Assembly: GCF_964019385.1 (NCBI RefSeq)
Contig: NC_088654.1
Coordinates: 8,053,946 to 8,117,945 of the forward strand
Direction of reading: 5' to 3'
Source of the DNA: Sycon ciliatum
Taxonomy: Eukaryota; Porifera; Calcarea; Leucosolenida; Sycettidae
DNA: 64,000 bases
Below are positions 55,612-63,689 of the stretch, piece by piece. A program made the translations under genes and the position numbers. Each line of letters starts with the position of its first letter. Positions within the stretch are counted from its first letter, which is position 1. The notes beneath the pieces were generated by a model that worked only from the letters and a program-made list of their open reading frames with translations, was not told the origin of the DNA and searched no databases.

Positions 55612-55695
55612 ATTATATACTCAATCTGCGGACAGAACTGTTTCGTCCTTTGTGGACTCATCAGCGCAGCACAGAGGAAATGAGGCCGAACCTGA
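55612..55695 (-). repeat. Partial 226-bp-type hammerhead repeat (-)
   Basis: Inverted relative to the adjacent plus-strand unit. The two meet at a TA palindrome (55600-55620), forming a large inverted repeat. Confidence 0.88.
55626..55669 (-). ncRNA. Type-I hammerhead ribozyme
   Basis: Minus-strand CTGATGAG with stem II TCC-ACAAA-GGA and stem III ACAG-TT-CTGT: 226-bp subtype. Stem I CTGCG/CGCAG intact. Confidence 0.9.
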
Positions 55696-55814
55696 TATAT
55701 ATATATAAATATAGAACAATAGAAGTATTTCTTGCGTCGGCAAAAAAGTGCTCAATGTCCTAAGACAGAGCGGGGTTATACACTCAGACACAAAGGATCT
55801 CCAAGTTTCTCAGT

Positions 55815-55856
55815 GTTGCTACTCTGAGTTTCGTGCAAAAGCACTCTTCAGGCAAC
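55815..55856 (-). ncRNA. Type-I hammerhead ribozyme (PLE 2 repeat)
   Basis: Minus strand: stem I GTTGC/GCAAC, core CTGAAGAG, stem II GTGC-TTTT-GCAC, GAAA, stem III ACT-CAG-AGT, cleavage after A. A different subtype from the 226/228-bp family. Confidence 0.82.
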
Positions 55857-56114
55857 TTACTCTTCTCTCACATCAGTATCCCTTTACATACCAGAAAAAA
55901 AGCACCCTAGGTGGGAATCACAGGTGGAGAAAAGAAGCACGCTAGCCAGTCTAGGTGGGAATCACAGGTGAAGGTAAGTGTGGCAAGTGTGGTGGTGTGA
56001 GCAATCGCGCAGGCCGGGTGGTGTGCAGAAAGTGAAGTGTGGCAGTAGGATGCATGCACATTAGATAGCAGGAGTTCTGTATATGTGTAACAGATAGCAA
56101 GCGCAGTCTACAGT

Positions 56115-56765
56115 TCAGGTCGCCTCCGATAGGAGGTACTTGGTGCTGTGGCGACATTTTGTGACCAGGCTGCATCTGGTGTTGAGGAGCGATGCCTTGT
56201 CACTCTTCATTATGGCAATCTTCTCCGATAGGCATAGGTTGCACCGCTTCGAAGTTTTTTTGTAGGCGCTGGATCTCTGCCTGATTCTCCACGAGATGTA
56301 GACGTCTTCACCTGCCTCCTTCAATGCCCATGCATGCTTTGACAGTTCTGTGCTGTTTCTGTGTGGGGCATTCCGGAACGATGACGTGTGGTTGTTGAAC
56401 CGGAGTTTGAACGGGGTTTCGGAGATGCCGATATACTTCTTCCGGCTGAGATTGGAGTCCACTGTAGCTTCGTACACTATCTCGCTGGCGTTGCAGTCCC
56501 CGTTGAGTGGGCAGTTTGCTTTGACACGGCAGTTATATCTCTTTTCTTCCGGCTGTCTGAGGACTTTCGCGTTGTGGCCCTTGATTATCGAGGCTAAGTT
56601 AGGCGAACAGCTGTAGCTGACTTTGATCGTATTTTTGTTAAATATTTTTCTGAGGGCAGATCCTTCTGGGACATGGCGCTTGACAGGTCTCAGGAATGTC
56701 GCGCCAACATCAGTCTTCACGGATTGGCTGTACGGTGGGTTAAACCACCACCACACTTGCCACAC
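56115..56765 (-). pseudogene. PLE 2 GIY-YIG nuclease domain
   Basis: Open 216 codons from the inverted-repeat junction. A cysteine-rich lead-in (YNCRVKANCPLNGDC) precedes the GIY-YIG core (VYEATV, then KKYIGISETPFKLRF, about 56410-56490) and the helix with NSTELSKHAWAL. It ends CNLCLSEKIAIM.. The RT that normally precedes it is absent and the first residues are encoded by terminal-repeat sequence, so this is the 3' part of a truncated element. It is not closely similar to the PLE 1 nuclease and thus represents a second PLE lineage. Confidence 0.85.
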
Positions 56766-56886
56766 TTATCTTCACCTGTGATTCCCACCTAGACTGGCTA
56801 GCGTGCTTCTTTTCTCCACCTGTGATTCCCACCTAGGGTGCTTTTTTTCTGGTATGTAAAGGGATACTGATGTGAGAGAAGAGTAA

Positions 56887-56928
56887 GTTGCCTGAAGAGT
56901 GCTTTTGCACGAAATTAAGAGTAGCAAC
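56887..56928 (+). ncRNA. Hammerhead ribozyme with weakened stem III (PLE 2 repeat)
   Basis: Partner of 55815-55856. Stem I GTTGC/GCAAC, CTGAAGAG, stem II GTGC-TTTT-GCAC, GAAA. Stem III has decayed to about two pairs (ATTAAGAGT instead of ACTCAGAGT). Confidence 0.7.
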
Positions 56929-56962
56929 ACTGAGAAACTTGGAGATCCTTTCTGTCTGAGTG

Positions 56963-57020
56963 TATATCGCTGGCTACAAGCGAGGGTCCCTGGTTCGAGT
57001 CCTGGTGGTGACAGTCAATT
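56963..57020 (+). repeat. tRNA-like B-box segment
   Basis: GGTTCGAGTCCTGG at about 56991-57004 is a good B box and also resembles the T-arm of a tRNA. No complete cloverleaf found. Possible SINE or tRNA fragment. Confidence 0.3.
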
Positions 57021-57079
57021 TTTTCTTCAGACTTTTCCCGTTTGTCTCTTTCCCTCAAACCAGTTAATATATATATATA

Positions 57080-57373
57080 TGTTGAGTTCGAAACAGGACG
57101 ACTGACAACGGGAACAAGTTAGTGGGAACGACATTTATTATAGACGACGAGACAAGAGACCAAGACGAACGAAACGACTACATGGTGATTATTGACGAGT
57201 GAGAAAAGAGAGAGAGAGATCAAGTCTAAACGGCAAGATAAAGGGCCTGGGTAGCTATGGCAAATATGGGTGCGCAAGTAGGTACCCAGGCCAACGGAGC
57301 AAAAGGAGACAAAAGGTGCGTACGCAAGTGCATGCAGGCCAGCTAGAAAAGGTACGGGAGGAGGTACCTAACA
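57080..57373 (-). repeat. TRIM-like element 3' LTR
   Basis: 294 bp, TGTTAGGTACC..GAACTCAACA on the minus strand. Confidence 0.85.
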
Positions 57374-57997
57374 TACAACCCCTCCATGAAAAAAATCCCG
57401 CGTCCTCGCGGAGGGAAAAAAAAGAAAAAGATTTAAAAAAATGAACTGGAGGAGAAAACACACACACACACACACACATACTGCACGCGCGCATGGATCT
57501 CACGAAAGTGTATACTAAAAATGCACTCGTACACATCATTCCTGTACTACTTATTGTGTGTAATAACTATTGGAGTTTGACGAGGAACGTGAATTACTAG
57601 TATTTTGCACGGCTAATACAGCCTAGTTACACTTTTGCTAAACATCCAAAAATTAGAGCGTGGCTCACCATGATCGGACCCCTAACTTGGTTATGTTTTA
57701 CGAACACACGCGCGCGCACACACTACAAAAAAAATTCACGAAAATAAATTTGACGAAGAAGCATACAAAAAAAAGAAAGAGAGAAAGGTAGCTGACCTGC
57801 ATGGCTTGAACGAGAATAGACGAGGTAAGGTTGGCGTATGAGAGACGAGGTTGATAGAGACGAGACGAGGTTGGCGTAGGAGAGACGAGACTGACATTGA
57901 CGAGACGAGGTTGACATAGACGAGACGAATGGTGGTTGAGGACGGCTGGGCATGGGATGATCTCAGGGTCGTGGGTCGATCAATAATCGGGCGCCAA

Positions 57998-58291
57998 TGT
58001 TGAGTTCGAAACAGGACGACTGACAACGGGAACAAGTTAGTGGGAACGACATTCATTACAGACGACGAGACAAGAGACCAAGACGAACGAAACGACTACA
58101 TGGTGATTATTGACGAGTGAGAAAAGAGAGAGAGAGATCAAATCTAAACGGCAAGATAAAGGGCCTGGGTAGCTATGGCAAATATGGGTGCGCAAGTAGC
58201 TACCCAGGCCAACGGAGCAAAAGGAGACAAAAGGTGCGTACGCAAGTGCATGCAGGCCAGCTAGAAAAGGTACGGGAGGAGGTACCTAACA
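57998..58291 (-). repeat. TRIM-like element 5' LTR
   Basis: 294 bp, nearly identical to 57080-57373. Adjoins the primer-binding-site-like TGGCGCC on its inner side. Confidence 0.85.
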
Positions 58292-58311
58292 TATATATAT
58301 ATATACTCAAT

Positions 58312-58357
58312 ATGCGGACAGCATGCTGTTTCGGTCTTTTTAAACTCATCAGCGCAG
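58312..58357 (-). ncRNA. Hammerhead ribozyme, array unit 1
   Basis: Core intact. Outer stem I pair lost (ATGCGG instead of CTGCGG on the plus strand), and CTTTTTAAACTC in place of CTTTTTGAACTC alters the base of stem II. Confidence 0.75.
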
Positions 58358-58539
58358 CACAGAGGAAATGAGGCCGAACCTGATAGCAATGGAAATACAA
58401 ATTTCCAATCAGGCCCGAACGTACCTTGCCAGAGTGCTCAAACTGACAAGTCAGTGAGCTCTGCATAACGCAAACAGCAAAGGCACTACCCCACGCAAGA
58501 GTGCTCAACTGCTACAAGAGCAGGAGCGAAATACTCAAT

Positions 58540-58585
58540 CTGCGGACAGCATGCTGTTTCGTTCTTTTTGAACTCATCAGCGCAG
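58540..58585 (-). ncRNA. Hammerhead ribozyme, array unit 2
   Basis: Stem I CTGCG/CGCAG, CTGATGAG, stem II TTC-AAAAA-GAA closed by G-C, GAAA, stem III ACAGC-AT-GCTGT, cleavage after C. Consensus of the array. Confidence 0.9.
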
Positions 58586-58767
58586 CACAGAGGAAATGAG
58601 GCCGAACCTGATAGCAATGGAAATAAAAATTTCCAATCAGGCCCGAACGTACCTTGCCAGAGTGCTCAAACTGACAAGTCAGTGAGCTCTGCATAACGTA
58701 AACAGCAAAGGCACTACCCCACGCAAGAGTGCTCAACTGCTACAAGAGCAGGAGCGAAATACTCAAT

Positions 58768-58813
58768 CTGCGGACAGCATGCTGTTTCGTTCTTTTTGAA
58801 CTCATCAGCGGGG
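58768..58813 (-). ncRNA. Hammerhead ribozyme, array unit 3 (stem I damaged)
   Basis: Core, stems II and III as consensus. The 5' strand of stem I is CCCCG instead of CTGCG, breaking two pairs. Confidence 0.7.
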
Positions 58814-58995
58814 CACAGAGGAAATGAGGCCGAACCTGATAGCAATGGAAATACAAATTTCCAATCAGGCCCGAGCGTACCTTGCCAGAGTGCTCAAACT
58901 GACAAGTCAGTGAGCTCTGCATAACGCAAACAGCAAAGGCACTACCCCACGCAAGAGTGCTCAACTGCTACAAGAGCAGGAGCGAAATACTCAAT

Positions 58996-59041
58996 CTGCG
59001 GACAGCATGCTGTTTCGTTCTTTTTGAACTCATCAGCGCAG
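58996..59041 (-). ncRNA. Hammerhead ribozyme, array unit 4
   Basis: Matches the array consensus in core and all three stems. Confidence 0.9.
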
Positions 59042-59223
59042 CACAGAGGAAATGAGGCCGAACCTGATAGCAATGGAAATAAAAATTTCCAATCAGGCCC
59101 GAACGTACCTTGCCAGAGTGCTCAAACTGAAAAGTCAGTGAGCTCTGCATAACGCAAACAGCAAAGGCACTACCCCACGCAAGAGTGCTCAACTGCTACA
59201 AGAGCAGGAGCGAAATACTCAAT

Positions 59224-59269
59224 CTGCGGACAGCATGCTGTTTCGTTCTTTTTGAACTCATCAGCGCAG
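59224..59269 (-). ncRNA. Hammerhead ribozyme, array unit 5
   Basis: Matches the array consensus in core and all three stems. Confidence 0.9.
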
Positions 59270-59451
59270 CACAGAGGAAATGAGGCCGAACCTGATAGCA
59301 ATGGAAATAAAAATTTCCAATCAGGCCCGAACGTACCTTGCCAGAGTGCTCAAACTGTCAAGTCAGTGAGCTCTGCATAACGCAAACAGCAAAGGCACTA
59401 CCCCACGCAAGAGTGCTCAACTGCTACAAGAGCAGGAGCGAAATACTCAAT

Positions 59452-59497
59452 CTGCGGACAGCATGCTGTTTCGTTCTTTTTGAACTCATCAGCGCAG
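59452..59497 (-). ncRNA. Hammerhead ribozyme, array unit 6
   Basis: Matches the array consensus in core and all three stems. Confidence 0.9.
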
Positions 59498-59679
59498 CAC
59501 AGAGGAAATGAGGCCGAACCTGATAGCAATGGAAATATAAATTTCCAATCAGGCCCGAACGTACCTTGCCAGAGTGCTCAAACTGACAAGTCAGTGAGCT
59601 CTGCATAACGCAAACAGCAAAGGCACTACCCCACGCAAGAGTGCTCAACTGCTACAAGAGCAGGAGCGAAATACTCAAT

Positions 59680-59725
59680 CTGCGGACAGCATGCTGTTTC
59701 GTTCTTTTTGAACTCATCAGCGCAG
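59680..59725 (-). ncRNA. Hammerhead ribozyme, array unit 7 (partial unit)
   Basis: Ribozyme complete although the unit itself is cut at 59847. Confidence 0.9.
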
Positions 59726-59867
59726 CACAGAGGAAATGAGGCCGAACCTGATAGCAATGGAAATAAAAATTTCCAATCAGGCCCGAACGTACCTTGCCAG
59801 AGTGCTCAAACTGACAAGTCAGTGAGCTCTGCATAACGCAAACAGCATATATATGATATATATCTGT

Positions 59868-60400
59868 CAACTTCGTTGCATAAATGATGGCGTCACCTAC
59901 ATGTGTATGTTTTTTTTTTTTAATTGACAATACTGCTAGTTTTATCTTTCAGTTGTTTGGGTTGTTTTTGAGTTATCACTTGAAGTTCAATGCACATTTT
60001 GCAATATTGCTGTATGCTATTCGCTGATGCTTAGTATACCCGAGTTGATTTTATAGAAGTTTTGTCTATCGAGAACGAAATTTGCTATAATGTGCTTGAG
60101 AAACGAGAAAGTATCGATAAAACCAATAAATCGATCGAAAGCGTTAATGGTTAATCGTTAAGAGTGAATGAGCGTTTCAGCCCTAGTTTGATGTATATGT
60201 GTATACTGTCTATTTTACACGGTCCAATGTAGGTCTACATTGTATGTTGTTGGTTTTCCACTAAGATCATAAAACTACACCAGCATATGTATGTCTGCAT
60301 TCGCTCGTGGATCATACAAGATTACAAAATCAGTTGTGCCTTGCAGGCGATGACAGTATATTTGATGTAATCCAATGATTGTAGCTCACCGGTCTATTTA
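59868..60400 (+). repeat. ZNF-unit 3' flank, right part
   Basis: CTGTCAACTTCGTTGCATAAATGATG continues the flank broken at 52304 (compare 6128 onward), through GTTTCAGCCCTAG to about 60330. Confidence 0.75.
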
Positions 60401-60890
60401 AACTTCTCCCATATCTTGCGACTCGTAAAAGAAGATCAGCAAAATGAAAAAGCACCAAATTTTCATTTCAAAACTAAACCTAGCACTAATTACGCCAGTA
60501 CTGAGGGAATCGCCTGTTTCTTTTCATCGACCAGTGATTACTGGATGGTCCTATAGTACGACCTAGTGCAGATATCTCCTCAAGTACCACAGTCTTCCTG
60601 CCTCTACATCCCTTACCTACACCAAACACACACCTTTCCTGCAACACCAGGCGTATTCTCTGCGCTTACAGTACACTGCTAGCCCTGTCACCTACTCCAC
60701 AGTGCCCTGTCTACAACCACCAGGAGCTCTGTATACAGCTTCCTGTCCACACCAACCACACCCAAAATAAGAGTGCCAGACCTGAAACCCGTACAGCCTT
60801 CAAATTTACACACGGCCTCCCACAAAGCGATTGACACTACCACGTCAACACCCACTGCATATTGATAATAACCTCACCTGGCATAAATTC
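60401..60890 (+). other. ZNF upstream module
   Basis: From about 60595 matches the module before the other ZNF units (CTACATCCCTTACCTACACC, CACTGCTAGCCC, CACACGGCCTCCC). No gene. Confidence 0.5.
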
Positions 60891-60891
60891 C

Positions 60892-60901
60892 TGTATGACC
60901 A
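60892..60901 (+). promoter_or_regulatory. TATA-like box of a ZNF pseudogene
   Basis: CATAAATTCC, 96 bp before the ATG at 60988, followed by GTATGACCAATACGATCC. Confidence 0.45.
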
Positions 60902-60987
60902 ATACGATCCTCATAATTATTGCCTGATAGGGATGGAATTCAGAGTAGCGACGAAAGGGCTTTGTTTATTCTTGGGGCCTGTGTTGT

Positions 60988-61190
60988 ATGGCATTTGTAT
61001 CATGGAAGAAATTCATATGTGGTTATGAAGGCTGCACTTACCACTGATCGCAAAGTGACGAGCTGACACGCCGCAGGCGTGCGAATGCAAGCGCGAAACC
61101 TCCCCAATGTCAGATTCGTAGGCGTTCTTTTTCAAGGTGCTATCACCTAACTGAACACATCCGTACCCATTCTTGTGAGACTGAAACTTA
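60988..61190 (+). pseudogene. ZNF pseudogene fragment
   Basis: ATG in GTTGTATGGC context opens a 19-codon frame with the family start and first knuckle (KKFICGYEGCT), then a TGA. A decayed second finger (HLTEHIRTH) follows at about 61140. The sequence then falls straight into the next unit's upstream module at about 61180. Confidence 0.7.
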
Positions 61191-61291
61191 TACAGCCTCC
61201 ACATTCACGCACAGCCCCCACATAGCGATTAGCACTACCAAAATCAACACCCGGTGTTTAGGGCCAGCAAAAACACCAATACCTCTCGTGG

Positions 61292-61301
61292 CATAAATAC
61301 A
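61292..61301 (+). promoter_or_regulatory. TATA-like box of ZNF gene C
   Basis: CATAAATACA, 97 bp before ATG 61389, followed by GGCTTGGCCAATACCAAAC. Confidence 0.6.
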
Positions 61302-61388
61302 GGCTTGGCCAATACCAAACTTATGTTGTCTGATAAGCCTGAAACTAAGAGTGAACTAGACTTGCTGGCCGTTGTGGTTATTTGTAGT

Positions 61389-63179
61389 ATGGCATGTGCA
61401 CCATCGAAGAAATTCAAATGTGGTCGTGAAGGCTGCACACTCAGCTTCTCTCGCGCTCACGAAGTGGCAAGGCACAGGCGGACGCATACACGCGCGTCGA
61501 TTGTCGTACCCCCTCCAGATTCGGCGGACAGTGCTAAGACAGGTGGTGAGACGGGTCAACCGGCCAATAACGTTGTTCAACAGGAGATGTTTTTGCCCAA
61601 CCCGGCCGTGCAAATCCATGGAGCTGGGCTGCCGATGAACACAACAAGCAACAACATGCAACTCTATGATATGCCGAAACCTTTCGGTGGCGACGATGCG
61701 GGTTCGATTCGTATTATAACTGGCAATATATATCAGGACTTCGAATTTTTACAACGTTTAGATCTCAAATCCATCCCTTTGACTCCCCCTCGCAATGCTC
61801 TTGGGATGGAGGAGATGCATCCCTACACGGCCGACGTCTTCGTCACACCACCGGTGCCAGGCGGTATGGGCACGGCAGCAGCAGAACTTGACTTGCTGGA
61901 AGCATCAGCGCCCATGGATGTCGGACCTTTCAATATCACTGATGGCGCAGATGAGGACGCCATCCTCCAACATCTGACCCATTCAGGGCCACAGTCCGAG
62001 TCACAATTGTCCGAGTCACAATCATATTCTTATCGACAATTACAACTTGCTCAATCATCATTCTTGCAAGATCAAACAAGCTCTTTAGTCAGAAGTAGCG
62101 GGCACATAACGCAGACATCACCTCAATGCCGGAATCTGGGAAGTGACATGGCTGGTGCACCAGTTGATGGTGGGAATGACGATACGTTCCCAAGATTCCC
62201 ATCCGTTCCATTATTGTCAGGGTCAAAAGTTTCTCTGCCGGATGATCAGGTAGCAATGGGCTCATTAGCTACCACCAACCCGCCTTCCGGGTCTGCTGGT
62301 GCTGATGCCACCATAAGCCCTAACCAGAAGCACCAGCAGCACCAGCAGCAGCTGCAGCAGCAACAGTACACTATGACCGCTGGTGTAGTGGGACAAGAAG
62401 ATGCCACAGCTTCAATTGCAAATATTTCCATGGTGCATGGGGCCGGCTGGCATGAGTTTCCCTCGACTCACGGGATTGGGTATTCACATGGTTCCTCGGG
62501 GATGACGACGCCACCAGTCAATACGGTGCCAGCTACTGACAATCACGAAGAAGAGATTTGCAGCGTGAGACTGTCATCGAGTGGTGGATCTATACCATGG
62601 AAGCAACGGCCATTGAACCATGTATGTGATTATGGGGACTGCACTCGCCGCTTCCGAAGCAGTTTCGACGTGACCCGGCACATGCGTACACATACAGGTG
62701 AAAAGCCTTTTCAATGTGGAATCTGTCAGCGCGATTTTACAAGGCTGGTCAGCCTGAACGAGCACAAGGTCACACATACTCGTAAGAAACCATACCAGTG
62801 TGTGTTGTGCCCTAAAAGATTTGGTTGGCAGCGGAGTATGCGTCGACACATGAAGGTTCACCAACAGCGAGAATCAAGACCAACCCCAGGCGTGCATCAC
62901 GGAGACTCTCCGGGACGTGTCGGTACACCTTCCGTTTCAAACATGGTGAGCTTGGCATCACTTTCAGTAATAAATGCAACTGGACAGTCATCTCAAGCAG
63001 TCACTGCGTCCCCTATTAGTGCAGCCTCCGTTGCGTCTTCGAATAGCACTGCTGCATCGACGGGCACCACCACCTCCGTCGACGCACAGCAACAGTTAAC
63101 CATGGCAGGCGCATCCACGGTACAGCAACAGCAACAGATACATTATCTGCAGCAACAGCAACCAGAACACCAGCAGTAG
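61389..63179 (+). CDS. C2H2 zinc-finger protein C (1+3 fingers)
   Basis: 596 residues, a more distant paralogue of proteins A and B. Finger 1 has the same C-x4-C form (CGREGC..HRRTH). The linker shares short blocks with A/B (TTSNN, KVSLPDDQ, NPPSGSAGADATISPN) and has a Gln/His tract near residues 314-332. Three C-terminal fingers start at C413 (CDYGDC), C443 and C471, with a TGEKPFQ linker between the first two. A/B have four there. The tail is S/T-rich and ends in poly-Gln. Start chosen at the ATG in TAGTATGG context shared by the paralogues. Predicted nuclear transcription regulator; targets unknown. Confidence 0.85.
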   Translation: MACAPSKKFKCGREGCTLSFSRAHEVARHRRTHTRASIVVPPPDSADSAKTGGETGQPANNVVQQEMFLPNPAVQIHGAGLPMNTTSNNMQLYDMPKPFGGDDAGSIRIITGNIYQDFEFLQRLDLKSIPLTPPRNALGMEEMHPYTADVFVTPPVPGGMGTAAAELDLLEASAPMDVGPFNITDGADEDAILQHLTHSGPQSESQLSESQSYSYRQLQLAQSSFLQDQTSSLVRSSGHITQTSPQCRNLGSDMAGAPVDGGNDDTFPRFPSVPLLSGSKVSLPDDQVAMGSLATTNPPSGSAGADATISPNQKHQQHQQQLQQQQYTMTAGVVGQEDATASIANISMVHGAGWHEFPSTHGIGYSHGSSGMTTPPVNTVPATDNHEEEICSVRLSSSGGSIPWKQRPLNHVCDYGDCTRRFRSSFDVTRHMRTHTGEKPFQCGICQRDFTRLVSLNEHKVTHTRKKPYQCVLCPKRFGWQRSMRRHMKVHQQRESRPTPGVHHGDSPGRVGTPSVSNMVSLASLSVINATGQSSQAVTASPISAASVASSNSTAASTGTTTSVDAQQQLTMAGASTVQQQQQIHYLQQQQPEHQQ

Positions 63180-63189
63180 CAACCCCAGG

Positions 63190-63683
63190 TATTTATATGT
63201 GGTCATGAACGCGTGAAGGACGGACAATATCGAGGTCGTGCTGGTATGACTTCGCTTTCAAACATGGCTAACAGACCATCACTTTCGATGCGGAATGCGG
63301 CTGAACAGTTCTCTGTCACATCCAATGCCCCAGCGGTTAGTGCAGCTTCAGCCATGTAGTCTCACAGAACTTCTACTCCGACGACACTCGCCAGACCCGC
63401 CTCCATGCAGCAACAAGTAACCATGGCAGGCCCATCCATGCGAAACGTACGTACGGCTGCATCAGCAGCGGCAACATCACCTCCAGAAAATGGAGTCCGA
63501 ACATCAGCAGCAGAACCCCCAACACCACCGCCAACGGCACCTGGTTATAAATCTAGAAGAGAGGAGTGGATGACTGGTGAAATGGAAAAAAACTTCCTGG
63601 TTCATCAGCAGGCACCAATGGTTCAACACCATCAAAGTATTCTTCTATTCTTACATTTAGAATGGCCCTACCTCCACAGGTAA
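63190..63683 (+). pseudogene. Second ZNF tail, out of frame
   Basis: Directly behind gene C lies another family tail: TSLSNMANRPSLS, then a TAG, then MQQQVTMAGPSMRNV and a Gln/Pro-rich stretch to 63683. It has no fingers. It is the end of a further unit whose body was deleted, as at 30335-30758. Confidence 0.6.
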
Positions 63684-63689
63684 AGGTGC

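Larger units (their letters stand above)
55712..56990 (-). mobile_element. Penelope-like element 2 with inverted terminal repeats
   Basis: A short PLE in which one GIY-YIG frame (minus) is flanked by terminal repeats in opposite orientation. GGTGGGAATCACAGGTG near 55912 matches CACCTGTGATTCCCACC near 56772, and the similarity continues outward through both hammerheads to GGATCT / AGATCC. Inverted terminal repeats on a 5'-truncated body are a known PLE arrangement. RT is missing. Confidence 0.8.
57080..58291 (-). mobile_element. Miniature LTR element (TRIM-like)
   Basis: Two direct repeats of 294 bp (57080-57373 and 57998-58291) with TG..CA ends in minus orientation enclose 624 bp without coding capacity. 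Directly after the 5' LTR (58291-57998, minus) stands TTGGCGCCCGATTATTG, a primer-binding-site-like sequence starting TGGCGCC. Just before the 3' LTR is the purine-rich ATGGAGGGGTTG. The LTRs differ at only a few positions. Both sides are TA repeat, so a 4-bp TATA duplication fits but is not decisive. It must be mobilised in trans. Confidence 0.82.
58305..59847 (-). repeat. 228-bp hammerhead tandem array (retrozyme-like), 6.8 units
   Basis: ACTCAATCTGCGG recurs at 58305, 58533, 58761, 58989, 59217, 59445 and 59673, with an exact 228-bp spacing every time. The last unit stops after 175 bp at a TA tract. Units differ by a few substitutions each. Every unit contains one hammerhead on the minus strand, so a minus-strand transcript would self-cleave into 228-nt monomers with ends suited to circularisation. 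Minus-strand 74-codon frames in each unit are a by-product of the repeat. Confidence 0.95.
52305..59868. mobile_element. 7.5 kb nest of PLEs, retrozyme repeats and a TRIM-like element
   Basis: Everything between the two halves of one ZNF 3' flank. The parts are joined at short (TA)n tracts (near 52797, 53072, 53488, 55436, 55602, 55695, 57070, 58292 and 59848). The uninterrupted host site is seen at about 6115 and 19540. Contents, left to right: 226-bp hammerhead repeats (+), two truncated PLE tails (+), a PLE body (-), an inverted pair of hammerhead repeats, a second PLE (-), an LTR miniature element (-) and the 228-bp array (-). Confidence 0.85.

Noticed and set aside
58512..59648. Family of 74-residue proteins on the minus strand, one per array unit
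   Set aside because: They arise only because the 228-bp unit is a multiple of three and happens to be open. The sequence is constrained as ribozyme RNA, and no domain is visible.
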